Part shown: piece by piece, positions 16,840-24,372 of the stretch
How the letters are laid out: each line of letters opens with the position of its first letter
Numbering within the stretch: position 1 is the stretch's first letter
NCBI RefSeq assembly: GCF_020026305.1
Contig: NZ_CP075691.1
Location: forward strand, 7,991,415-8,055,414
Reading direction: 5' to 3'
Length of the DNA: 64,000 nucleotides
Source of the DNA: Streptomyces sp. 135
GTDB lineage: Bacteria; Actinomycetota; Actinomycetes; Streptomycetales; Streptomycetaceae
Program-made: the position numbers and the translations under genes
The notes under the pieces: model-generated
Told to the model about the DNA's origin: nothing
Seen by the model: only the letters and a program-made list of their open reading frames with translations
Database searches by the model: none

Positions 16840-17085
16840 TTGGAAAGAAGCGAGATAACCGAGAAGGTCCGGAAAAACGTCGGTGCCCTGCTGAACTCGC
16901 CCACCGATTTCCCGGAGACCGATCTGCTCTCCGCGCACGGCCTCGATTCCCTGACCAGTGTCCAGTTGACCCTGTATCTGGAAGATGAATTCGGTGTCCT
17001 CTTCGAGGACGACGAACTGGGCATAGAGAACTTCGCGACCCTCGAAAGCATCGTCGGCCTCCTCGACAAGAAGGTGGCGGAATAG
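16840..17085 (+). CDS. acyl carrier protein
   Basis: The start is TTG 16840, preceded by GAGGA at 5 bases. An in-frame ATG at 16762 lies upstream of the promoter and is rejected. The resulting 81-residue, acidic protein is the normal size of an ACP. It has HGLDSLTSVQL, where Ser in DSL is the phosphopantetheine site, and a typical helix-III region ELGIENFATLESIVGLL. It would hold a thioester-bound acyl or aminoacyl group, most simply one loaded by the ligase at 850-2349. No ketosynthase or condensation domain is encoded in the window, so chain extension is not expected here; the ACP probably carries a single building block. Confidence 0.88.
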   Translation: MERSEITEKVRKNVGALLNSPTDFPETDLLSAHGLDSLTSVQLTLYLEDEFGVLFEDDELGIENFATLESIVGLLDKKVAE

Positions 17086-17900
17086 GCGCCGCGCTGCCCG
17101 ACCGCGCCGAAGGCGGACTGCGGTACGCAGCCTTCGACCTGGACGGCACGGTGCTCGACGCGGGCGGCGCGACGACCGCGGCGGTGCTGGCCGGGACGTC
17201 CAGGCTGCGCGACCTGGGCCTGCTCCCGATCGTCGTGACCGGGCGATCGCTCCCCGGGTTCCTGCGGCTGGCCGGGGCCGACCCGCTGCTCACCCTCTTC
17301 CACCCCGAGGTGCTCCTTGAAGACGGTGACGTCGTCCTCGACCGAGCGGGCGGGCACTGCCGGACGGCGGCCACGCTGCCCCTGCCGGCCGTGGACCAGG
17401 TGGTGCGGGCCTGCGCGGACGTCGTCGCCTCGTGCGGCGGGGGCCGGCTCGTCGCCTCCAGTCGCCGCGCCGCGGCTGCGTACGCCATGGCGTACCGCAT
17501 CCCCCGCAGGGACATCGACGTCGCCGCACCGGCGGGACCCGTCAGCCGGCTGGTGGTGTTCGACGCCGCACCTGCGGACGTCGCCGGCACGCGACGACGG
17601 CCCCTCAACGCCTTCGACGCCACGGTGTTCACGGCGGCCGGCCGGGGCAAGGCGACCGGCCTGGCCGAACTGCTCGCCGAACGCTTCGGCGAGCAGGACC
17701 TGAGCCGAGTGGTCGCCTTCGGGGACGGCGACAACGACGCCGACCTGCTCGCGGCCAGCCGCGTCGGCGTCGCCGTCCAGGGCTGCTCCACGGCTGCCCG
17801 CGCGGCTGCCCGCGTCTGCCTGGACCGGCCTCTCGGCGCCTACCTGGAGACCGTGGACCCGCGCGATCTGCTGCGGTGCGATGCGCGTCAGGCGAGGTAG
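17082..17900 (+). CDS. HAD-superfamily phosphatase (Cof-like)
   Basis: The first ATG or GTG in frame is GTG 17151, but that would delete the catalytic FDLDGT motif encoded at 17133-17150. The frame is open back through 17082, where an ATA overlaps the ACP stop as ATAG, with AAGGTGG just before it; a CTG at 17094 is the other option. The start is therefore uncertain and non-canonical. The rest is a good HAD protein: motif I FDLDGTVLD, motif II VVTGRS, a lysine in GRGKATGL, and motif IV AFGDGDNDADLLAAS, with a Cof/IIB-type cap. It probably removes phosphate from a metabolite, perhaps one added by a cluster kinase, and is coupled to ACP translation. Confidence 0.75.
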   Translation: MGAALPDRAEGGLRYAAFDLDGTVLDAGGATTAAVLAGTSRLRDLGLLPIVVTGRSLPGFLRLAGADPLLTLFHPEVLLEDGDVVLDRAGGHCRTAATLPLPAVDQVVRACADVVASCGGGRLVASSRRAAAAYAMAYRIPRRDIDVAAPAGPVSRLVVFDAAPADVAGTRRRPLNAFDATVFTAAGRGKATGLAELLAERFGEQDLSRVVAFGDGDNDADLLAASRVGVAVQGCSTAARAAARVCLDRPLGAYLETVDPRDLLRCDARQAR

Positions 17901-17911
17901 CCCGCCGTGCG

Positions 17912-18934
17912 TCAGGCGCGGTAGCCCACCGGATTGCGCTGCTGGGCCCGCCAGGCGTCGCGGCACATGGCGGCGAGGTCCCGGGTGGTGGTCCAGTTCC
18001 ACGCCCGGGCGACCGCGGTCGGATCGGCGACGAGGACGGCCACGTCCCCCGGGCGGCGCCCCGTGACCCGGTAGGGAATGGTGCGCCCCGACACCCGCTC
18101 GAACTCGCGCACGAGCTGGAGGACCGACGTGCCCTGGCCGGTGCCGAGATTGAAGGTGCGCATGCCGTTCGCCTCGCCGATGCGCTCCACGGCCGTGCGG
18201 TGAGCCTCCGCGACGTCCACGACGTGGATGTAGTCGCGCACGCCCGTGCCGTCAGCGGTGGGGTAGTCATCCCCGTACACGTCGAGCCGGTCCAGCCGGC
18301 CGACCGCGATGCGGGTCAGGAGCGGCATGATGTTGTTCAGCGCGCCCCGGGGCTCCTCGTTCAGCAGGCCGCTGGCGTGGGCGCCGATCGGGTTGAAGTA
18401 GCGCAGGGCCAGCACCTGCCAGTCCGGCAGACGCCGGCAGAGATCGGCGAGCACTTGCTCGCAGATGAGCTTCGACGCGGCGTACGGATTCGTGGGTCCG
18501 ACCGGGTCCAGCTCGCCCAGGGGTACCTTGGTCGCGTTTCCGTAGACCGAACAGGACGACGAGAAGACCAGGCGCCGCACATGGTGCTCATGCATGACGG
18601 ACAACAGGGTGAGAGTTCCGGCCACGTTCGTGTCGTAGTACTCGACAGGCAGGGCGACCGATTCGCCGACCGCCTTTCGAGCGGCGAAGTGGATCACCGC
18701 GTCCGGGCGATGGCGGGTGAACACGTCGGCGAGAGCGGACCGGTCCCTGATGTCCACCCGGTGGAATGCGTGGACCGGCTTCCCTGATATCTGATCCACC
18801 CTCGCAAGGGCCTGCGGTGAACTGTTGGAAAGGTCGTCGACCACGACCACGGAATGGCCGTTCCTCAGGAGTTCGACGCAGGTGTGGCTGCCGATGAAAC
18901 CGGCTCCGCCGGTCACGAGCACTGTCGTTGGCAT
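17912..18934 (-). CDS. galE: UDP-glucose 4-epimerase
   Basis: ATG 18934 is chosen because GGAG lies 6 bases before it; a TTG four codons further up has none. The 340-residue protein is an extended SDR: TVLVTGGAGFIGSH (NAD loop), DDLSNSS, FAARKAVGES, the SSSCSVYG serine block, YAASK as YxxxK, and LRYFNPIGAH, which is diagnostic for GalE. It would interconvert UDP-glucose and UDP-galactose. No glycosyltransferase is seen in the cluster part of the window, so it could serve a glycosyl transfer encoded to the left, or general metabolism. It converges on the HAD gene with an 11-base gap. Confidence 0.9.
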   Translation of the reverse strand: MPTTVLVTGGAGFIGSHTCVELLRNGHSVVVVDDLSNSSPQALARVDQISGKPVHAFHRVDIRDRSALADVFTRHRPDAVIHFAARKAVGESVALPVEYYDTNVAGTLTLLSVMHEHHVRRLVFSSSCSVYGNATKVPLGELDPVGPTNPYAASKLICEQVLADLCRRLPDWQVLALRYFNPIGAHASGLLNEEPRGALNNIMPLLTRIAVGRLDRLDVYGDDYPTADGTGVRDYIHVVDVAEAHRTAVERIGEANGMRTFNLGTGQGTSVLQLVREFERVSGRTIPYRVTGRRPGDVAVLVADPTAVARAWNWTTTRDLAAMCRDAWRAQQRNPVGYRA

Positions 18935-19104
18935 GAAGGGCTCCAATTCCCTGTGACTGTACGGGTGCGAAGCGGCCGCCTTCTACCTGCGGCGTGGGAC
19001 TTTAAACGGAAACTTGAAGTCGGTGCCGGTCGGGTAAAGCGCTGATAACCTCAGCCCGCAAGGAATCGAGTCCGAACCGTTTCGACGGGAAGGCGGCGGC
19101 TCAG

Positions 19105-20016
19105 ATGAGTGCGGCACCGACGGAAGAAACCCTGGAAGCTCATGTGGAGCGGTTCGCCGTCCAGGGATACACAGTTGTCCGGGACGTGTTCGCTCCCGAA
19201 GAAGTAGCCGGCATGCTCGCCGCGAGCGAGCGGGTGGTCGGCAAAGTGCGGGCTGATCCGTCGGCCTTCGACGCGCCGACCGTACCCCGATACACCAACA
19301 GGGTCGAGGGCGCCGTCGATACCTGGGGCGTCGACAACATGTTCGCGCCGAACCTCTACGAGCCGGAACTGGGCGCGGTGTTCGGCCACCGGAAGTTCAT
19401 GGAGTTCAGCCATGCCGTGCTCGGCCCGAACCTGCGCTTCTGGGCGGCCCACTTGCTCTGGTCGCCGGAATTCATGCCCTACGAGCTCAACTGGCACAAG
19501 GACAACCACGAGCACGAGCACTTCGAACCCAACGGCAAGCCCCGACACGTGCAGTTCAACGTCTGCCTGACCGATGACAAGTCGTTCCGGGCGATCCCCG
19601 GCTCCCACCGGCGGCCCCTCACCGAGGTCGAGCGCGAGGCCGTCTACGCCCGGAGTACCGGCCCGCTGCCCGGTGAGGTCCAGGTGGAGTGCGGCCCCGG
19701 TGACGTCATCTACATGAACTACCACATGCTGCACCGGGGATCGTGCGCACCGGACCAGTTCCGCAGGACCCTGCACATGAACGTCCAGTCCATGGAGGAA
19801 CCGACCGGCGGCCAGACCTCGTACTCGTACATGCGCCACCCCGGATACCTCGACGGCATCGACCCGGCGCTCGCCGCGCTGATGCGCAATTCGATCGCTT
19901 GGGACGACAGCCACCCGATCGACCGCGCCGAGGCCCGCCGACGCATGCGCGTCTCGCATGATCTGCGCCGTTCCACCGCCGGGCCGGTGGGGGAGCACCA
20001 CGGATACGGCGCCTGA
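19105..20016 (+). CDS. phytanoyl-CoA-dioxygenase-family Fe(II)/2-oxoglutarate oxygenase
   Basis: The 303-residue protein shows the facial triad of the PhyH family: NWHKDNHEHEH with His131 and Asp133, and MNYHMLHRGS with His210, followed by an FRRTLHMN arginine that would bind 2-oxoglutarate. The GSHRRP block after IPG is also typical. PhyH-family enzymes in bacterial clusters hydroxylate, epimerise or ring-close small molecules. It starts at ATG 19105 after a 170-base gap and shares one base (TGATG) with the nucleotidyltransferase gene, so the two are co-expressed. A cyclitol or its acyl side chain is a plausible substrate. Confidence 0.87.
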   Translation: MSAAPTEETLEAHVERFAVQGYTVVRDVFAPEEVAGMLAASERVVGKVRADPSAFDAPTVPRYTNRVEGAVDTWGVDNMFAPNLYEPELGAVFGHRKFMEFSHAVLGPNLRFWAAHLLWSPEFMPYELNWHKDNHEHEHFEPNGKPRHVQFNVCLTDDKSFRAIPGSHRRPLTEVEREAVYARSTGPLPGEVQVECGPGDVIYMNYHMLHRGSCAPDQFRRTLHMNVQSMEEPTGGQTSYSYMRHPGYLDGIDPALAALMRNSIAWDDSHPIDRAEARRRMRVSHDLRRSTAGPVGEHHGYGA

Positions 20017-21146
20017 TGACGGTGCGGTACTCCCGGGACCGCCTCGATCCGCTCGGCGGCCACGACACCGCCTGGGCCGTGATCGAACTGGTCGCCGAGC
20101 ACCAGGGGTTGGACGCCGAACCGGACGCCCGCGCCACTCATCTGCAGCGGCCGGACTTCGACCACGGAGAGCTCATCCAGCAGGCGATGCGCCACAACCT
20201 GCTGCCGGCCCTCGCGGACTTCCTCAACCGGCACGGGCTGCGGAAGGCACTGCCGCACCGGTTGCGCACCCCCGTGCTGAACCAGCTGCGGCTGAGCGAG
20301 CACCGGGGCCGACTGCTCACCCGGGAGGCGGCCCGGGTCTCCGACGGGCTCGCCCGCGCCGGGGTGCGAGCCGCCTGGACCAAGGGGGTGACGCTCCAGA
20401 CGACCCTGTACGACGACACCGCGGTGCGTTCCTTCAACGACATCGACCTGATGATCGCTCCGGAGGACCGCGAGCGGACGAGGACGGCACTGATCGACCT
20501 CGGTTACACGCCGGACGCCGTCTTCGACCCGGAGACCGGGCAACTGAAGGAGATGCCCCGGCTCGACCGGCGGTCGTACCGGATGTCACCGGACCACCTC
20601 CCGCACTTCAGGCTGCTCACCGAGGACATCTGCGTACCGCATGTCTCCGTGGACGTCGCCAACAGCCTCACCTGGCACGGCAGCGCGTGGCAGGTGCCGA
20701 TGCGCCGCGTGGTCGAGCAGATCGCACCCGTACCCGTCGTCGGCGGCGTCCTGCCCGCGCTGAGCACACCCCACGCCTTCCTCTTCCTGTGCCTGCACGT
20801 CTTCCGGGAGGGATGGCTCCAGCGGACGATCGTGACGAAGGACCTCGCGCTGTCGCAGTTCGCCGACATCCTGCGGCAGTGGCGGCGCTCGTCACCTCAG
20901 GTACGCCGCGACGTCGGGGCCGCCGTCGCGGAGTTCGGCCTGGCCGAGCCGATGGCCTGGGTCTGCGCGCACACCGACGCCCTCTTCGGGACGGACATCC
21001 TGGAGGAACTGGACCTCACGGCACAGGCGGACCCGCGGTGGCAGGCGAGTGCCCAGGGCGCGGGCGGCCGGCGGCTGACCTGGCACGGCGACATGCGCAG
21101 GCGCCTGCGCGAGGTGACCGCGCCGGTCCTGACGCCGCTGCCGTAG
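20016..21146 (+). CDS. NTP_transf_5-type nucleotidyltransferase
   Basis: The 376-residue protein carries the signature of the 'uncharacterised nucleotidyltransferase' family: WTKGVTLQTTLY at 122-132, then RSFNDIDLMI with Asp142 and Asp144, the metal-binding pair of the nucleotidyltransferase fold. Helical segments flank it. The family is known mostly from context, including lasso-peptide and other RiPP loci where HPr-kinase-like genes also occur. No RiPP precursor or cyclase is visible here. It could transfer a nucleotide to a pathway product, to mask it or as resistance. This is the last gene of the cluster as I read it; panD follows 117 bases later. Confidence 0.75.
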   Translation: MTVRYSRDRLDPLGGHDTAWAVIELVAEHQGLDAEPDARATHLQRPDFDHGELIQQAMRHNLLPALADFLNRHGLRKALPHRLRTPVLNQLRLSEHRGRLLTREAARVSDGLARAGVRAAWTKGVTLQTTLYDDTAVRSFNDIDLMIAPEDRERTRTALIDLGYTPDAVFDPETGQLKEMPRLDRRSYRMSPDHLPHFRLLTEDICVPHVSVDVANSLTWHGSAWQVPMRRVVEQIAPVPVVGGVLPALSTPHAFLFLCLHVFREGWLQRTIVTKDLALSQFADILRQWRRSSPQVRRDVGAAVAEFGLAEPMAWVCAHTDALFGTDILEELDLTAQADPRWQASAQGAGGRRLTWHGDMRRRLREVTAPVLTPLP

Positions 21147-21263
21147 AAGAGCGTGCTCACCGCGCATGTCCGCTCCGACCGCGGAGAACGGCATCAGATG
21201 TACAGTGAAAAGCGCACCTGACCTGCAGAAAGCAGGCAGGGAGCCGTCTTACAGGAGTCCGAA

Positions 21264-21680
21264 GTGCTGCGTACTCTCTTCAAGTCCAAGATCCATCGCG
21301 CCACGGTGACCCAGGCCGACCTGCACTACGTGGGGTCCGTCACCATCGACGCCGACCTTCTCGACGCCGCTGATCTGCTGCCCGGCGAGCTCGTGCACAT
21401 CGTTGATGTCACCAATGGCGCCCGCCTGGAGACGTACACCATCGAGGGGCGGCGCGGGAGCGGTGTCATCGGAATCAACGGCGCGGCCGCGCACCTGGTC
21501 CATCCCGGCGATAAGGTGATCATCATCAGCTACGCCCAGGTGGAGGACGCCGAGGCGCGGGCGCTGCGGCCGCGGGTCGTGCACGTCGACGAGGCCAATC
21601 GGGTGGTCGCCCTCGGTGACGATCCCGCCGAGGCCGTGCCCGGGGACCCGGAGACGGCGCGGAGTCCGCTGAGCGTCTGA
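21264..21680 (+). CDS. panD: aspartate 1-decarboxylase proenzyme
   Basis: GTG 21264 follows AGGAG by 6 bases. The 138-residue protein is a standard PanD: MLRTLFKSKIHRATVTQADLHYVGS, with the self-cleavage pair Gly24-Ser25 that creates the pyruvoyl cofactor, then NGARLETYTIEG and INGAAAHLVHPGDKVIIISY. It decarboxylates L-aspartate to beta-alanine for pantothenate and CoA. The position next to the cluster could be chance, and the two genes that follow look house-keeping. A role in giving beta-alanine to the ligase/ACP pair is possible but not supported beyond proximity. Confidence 0.95.
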   Translation: MLRTLFKSKIHRATVTQADLHYVGSVTIDADLLDAADLLPGELVHIVDVTNGARLETYTIEGRRGSGVIGINGAAAHLVHPGDKVIIISYAQVEDAEARALRPRVVHVDEANRVVALGDDPAEAVPGDPETARSPLSV

Positions 21681-21719
21681 AGCGGGGCGCGCGTCCCGCG
21701 TCACTTGCGAGGAGAGGCG

Positions 21720-22097
21720 ATGAGCGTGGAGATCCGTGACGACCGGGCCCGCGGAGTGCTCGAAGCGTCCGACGGCGGTGAGGTCGTCGGGCACATCGAC
21801 TACTTCACGCTGGACGTGCCCGGCACCGAGTCCGACGAGGTGCCCGGCGGCGCGGCCGAGACCGCGCTCGTGCCCGTGCACACGGAAGTGGCGTCCGCCC
21901 ATGAGGGCAAGGGCATCGCGGGCGAGCTCACCGCGGAGCTGTACGCCATCGCCGCACGGGAGGGCGCCGCGGTCGCGCCGCTGTGTTCGTACGTCGTGAA
22001 GTGGGCCGAGCGCCACCCGGAGCAGGCCCCGGCGGCCTCCGACGCGCTGATGCGGGCCGCGCTGGACGAGGTCCGGACGGACCCGTCGGCATGGTGA
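21720..22097 (+). CDS. GNAT-family N-acetyltransferase (YjdJ-like)
   Basis: ATG 21720 has GGAGAGG before it. The 125-residue protein is a minimal GNAT domain of the Acetyltransf_CG type: VGHIDYFTLD, LVPVHTEVASAHEGKGIAGELTAELYAIA, with the HEGKGIA acetyl-CoA loop in place of the usual R/QxxGxG/A, and a final LCSYVVKWAERHPE. Such proteins are often next to metabolic genes without a known acceptor. It lies 39 bases after panD, and the racemase-like gene starts within its last codons. Confidence 0.82.
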   Translation: MSVEIRDDRARGVLEASDGGEVVGHIDYFTLDVPGTESDEVPGGAAETALVPVHTEVASAHEGKGIAGELTAELYAIAAREGAAVAPLCSYVVKWAERHPEQAPAASDALMRAALDEVRTDPSAW

Positions 22098-22798
22098 CCC
22101 TGGGGCTGCTACATACGTCGTCCGTCCATGTGCCGGTCTTCGACGGCCTGCGGGACGCCCACCATCCGGGGCTCGCGCTCCGGCATCACGTCGACGAGTC
22201 CCTGTTGGAGCGGGCCGGGCGGGAAGGGCCCGAGGCGGTCGCTCCGGCGGTGCGGGACGCTCTGGTGAAGGCCGTGGGGGAGGGGGCGCGGGCCGTTCTG
22301 TGCACCTGTTCCAGCATCGGGGCGGTCGCCGAGGCCCTCGGCCCGCAGGTGGGTGTTCCCGTGCTGCGGGTCGACCGGCCCATGGCGGCCGCGGCCGTCG
22401 CCGCCGGCTCGCGTGTCGTCGTACTGGCCACCGTCGAGTCGACCCTGGCGCCGACCGTGGCGCTGGTCGAGGAGGAGGCGCGCACGGCGGGACGCGGGGT
22501 CGTGGTGCGCCCTGTCGTGGTCGACGGAGCGTGGGCACGGTTCCTGGCGGGGGATGCGCAGGGGTACGCGCGGGCGGTGGCGGCGGCGATCCGCGGTGTG
22601 CGGGACGCCGACGCGGTCGTGCTGGCGCAGGCGTCCATGGCGGCGGCGTCGGAGCTCGTCCCCGACGGGCCGGTGCCGGTGTTCGCCAGCCCTCGGGTGG
22701 GGCTCGCGGCTGCCGCGGCCGCCGTCGTCGCGGACGGTGCGGGTGAGGCGCCCGGGGTGACGGCGCCGAATGCGGCGGGTCCGGCCGGGGTCCGATAG
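22091..22798 (+). CDS. aspartate/glutamate racemase-family protein
   Basis: ATG 22091 overlaps the GNAT stop by 7 bases. The 235-residue protein shows two half-domain cysteine/serine regions of the Asp/Glu/hydantoin racemase fold: VLCTCSSIGAVAEAL, with the first catalytic Cys, and DAVVLAQASMAAAS, where the second position is Ala or Ser instead of the usual Cys. A missing second cysteine would point to decarboxylase- or isomerase-type activity rather than two-base racemisation, as in arylmalonate decarboxylases. VLRVDRPMAAAAVAAG and VVVLATVESTLAPT support the fold. The C-terminus is Ala/Gly/Pro-rich and probably disordered. Confidence 0.75.
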   Translation: MVTLGLLHTSSVHVPVFDGLRDAHHPGLALRHHVDESLLERAGREGPEAVAPAVRDALVKAVGEGARAVLCTCSSIGAVAEALGPQVGVPVLRVDRPMAAAAVAAGSRVVVLATVESTLAPTVALVEEEARTAGRGVVVRPVVVDGAWARFLAGDAQGYARAVAAAIRGVRDADAVVLAQASMAAASELVPDGPVPVFASPRVGLAAAAAAVVADGAGEAPGVTAPNAAGPAGVR

Positions 22799-22924
22799 CG
22801 CCCAGGGGCGGTCGCGCGTCTGCCCCACCGGCTGGGCGACGGATCCGGAATGGTGTCAGGCTTGGGGCCGGGGGTGTCGGGTAGGCGGGGGAGAAGCCGA
22901 CGAACCACTGGCTGGAGGATCGCA

Positions 22925-23131
22925 ATGACCCATCCGTTCCCTGATCCCGTACCGCCGGCGCCGCCCTCTCCGGGACCGCCGTCTCCGGGGCCGGACAGGC
23001 CCTTCCCGGACCCGGAGCCCGTGCCGCGGCCGGAGCCCCGGCCCGCACCGGAGCCGTCGCCGTCCCCGATCCCCACACCGCCGGGACCGGAACCTACGCC
23101 GCCCGAGCCCCAGCCGGGGCCATTGTCCTGA
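22925..23131 (+). CDS. small proline-rich protein of unknown function
   Basis: ATG 22925 is well placed behind GGAGG. The 68-residue product is about half proline, with glutamate, serine, aspartate and glycine making up most of the rest (PxP, PEP and PSP runs). It has no membrane segment, signal peptide or cysteine. Such sequence would form an extended polyproline chain. I see no enzyme function. It stands alone between the racemase-like gene and a strong terminator, so it appears to be an independent transcription unit. Confidence 0.6.
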   Translation: MTHPFPDPVPPAPPSPGPPSPGPDRPFPDPEPVPRPEPRPAPEPSPSPIPTPPGPEPTPPEPQPGPLS

Positions 23132-23150
23132 CACATGCGCACAGGGTGTC

Positions 23151-23205
23151 CTGACACGCGCCCACAGGGGCGGGACCGACCGGTCCCGCCCCTGTGGCGT
23201 GTCAG
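23151..23205. terminator. strong bidirectional hairpin terminator
   Basis: A 16-base perfect stem, CCACAGGGGCGGGACC (23162-23177) with its complement at 23182-23197, closes a 4-base loop. It is extended by CTGACACG/CGTGTCAG on the outside. There is no T-run, as is common in Streptomyces. It separates the proline-rich gene from the esterase gene. Confidence 0.8.
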
Positions 23206-23276
23206 CGCCCCTGCCGGGCGCGGGACGACTGGCATAGCGTGAGGCTCCGACGCCGTGTACGAAGGAGGAGCCGCCC

Positions 23277-24251
23277 GTGCCCCAATTCGATCTGCCCCTT
23301 GACGAACTGCGCCACTACCGCCCCGAGTTGCCGGAGCCCGAGGACTTCGACGCCTTCTGGGAGAAGACACTGCTGGAGGCGCGGCAGCACGACCTGGACG
23401 CGCGGTTCGAGGCGGTGGAACTGCCGTTGGAGGGTGTGCGGGTCTTCGACGTCACGTACGCCGGGTTCGGCGGGCATCCCGTGAAGGGATGGCTGGTTCT
23501 GCCCGCAGGCGCGAGGGAACAGCTGCCCGCCGTCGTCGAGTACATCGGATACGGCGGCGGACGCGGCCTGCCGCACATGCATCTGCTGTGGGCCACGGCC
23601 GGGTACGCGCACTTCGTCATGGACACCCGTGGGCAGGGCAGCGGCGGGTGGGCGCAGGGCGACACCCCGGACCCCGTGGGCAGCGGGCCCGCCTACCCCG
23701 GGTACATGACGCGCGGCATCGAGGACCCGCACGAGTACTACTACCGGCGGCTCTACGTCGACGCGGTCCGGGCCGTCGAGGCCGTCCGCGCCCACCCCCT
23801 CGTGAACGCCTCGCGGGTCGCCGCGCTCGGCGTCAGCCAGGGCGGCGGCCTCACGCTCGCGGTCGGCGGTCTCGTGCCGGACCTGGCCGCCATCGCGCCC
23901 GACGTGCCGTTCCTGTGCGACTTCCCGCGCGCCACGACCCTCACCGACCGGCCGCCGTACAACGAGATCGCGCTGTATCTGAAGGCCCGGCGGGGCGGGC
24001 AGGAGCGCGTCTTTCAGACACTCTCCTACTTCGACTGCGTGCACTTCGCCGCCCGGGGGCGGGCGCCCGCCCTCTTCTCCGCCGCCCTGGAGGACCAGAC
24101 GTGTCCGCCCTCCACGGTGTTCGCCGCCTTCAACGCGTACGCGGGGAGCGAGCGTTCGATGGAGGTGTACTCCTTCAACGATCACGAGGGCGGTGGCCCC
24201 TACCAGCAGGGAGTCCAGCTCCGCTGGATCGAAGGGTACTTGAAGGGCTGA
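23277..24251 (+). CDS. acetylxylan esterase / cephalosporin-C deacetylase family hydrolase (AXE1)
   Basis: GTG 23277 follows AAGGAGG. The 324-residue alpha/beta hydrolase has GYGGGRG (oxyanion region), the nucleophile elbow GVSQGGG with Ser187, the acid in ALEDQTCPPST, and the base in FNDHEGGG; these are the triad positions of the AXE1 (CE7) family. MDTRGQGSGGWAQGDTPD is a family block. The length matches CE7 enzymes, which form cytoplasmic hexamers and remove acetyl groups from short xylo-oligosaccharides and from cephalosporin C. No signal peptide is present. It is monocistronic, between a terminator and the Rpf-like gene. Confidence 0.9.
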   Translation: MPQFDLPLDELRHYRPELPEPEDFDAFWEKTLLEARQHDLDARFEAVELPLEGVRVFDVTYAGFGGHPVKGWLVLPAGAREQLPAVVEYIGYGGGRGLPHMHLLWATAGYAHFVMDTRGQGSGGWAQGDTPDPVGSGPAYPGYMTRGIEDPHEYYYRRLYVDAVRAVEAVRAHPLVNASRVAALGVSQGGGLTLAVGGLVPDLAAIAPDVPFLCDFPRATTLTDRPPYNEIALYLKARRGGQERVFQTLSYFDCVHFAARGRAPALFSAALEDQTCPPSTVFAAFNAYAGSERSMEVYSFNDHEGGGPYQQGVQLRWIEGYLKG

Positions 24252-24280
24252 TTTGTCAACGCCCCCTCGATGCCCGGCCC

Positions 24281-24310
24281 TTGTCATGGATTGGTCCGAC
24301 CGGCTAGCTT
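24281..24310 (+). promoter_or_regulatory. candidate promoter of the Rpf/LysM/M23 gene
   Basis: TTGTCA (24281-24286) and TAGCTT (24305-24310) lie 18 bases apart, about 60 bases upstream of the ATG. I found no room for a c-di-AMP riboswitch of the kind that precedes many actinobacterial rpf genes. Confidence 0.4.
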
Positions 24311-24372
24311 GCGGGCTTGTCGTGTGTCCGATGTGTGCAATCCGTGATGACGTGTGTCCGAGGGGGCTCGCC

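Noticed and set aside
1..21146. Lasso-peptide cluster, because of HprK-like and nucleotidyltransferase genes
   Set aside because: No asparagine-synthetase-like cyclase, transglutaminase-type leader peptidase, RRE protein or precursor frame was found in the window.
24252..24372. c-di-AMP (ydaO-type) riboswitch before the Rpf-like gene
   Set aside because: The gap is only 121 bases and shows a promoter but none of the expected conserved riboswitch blocks.
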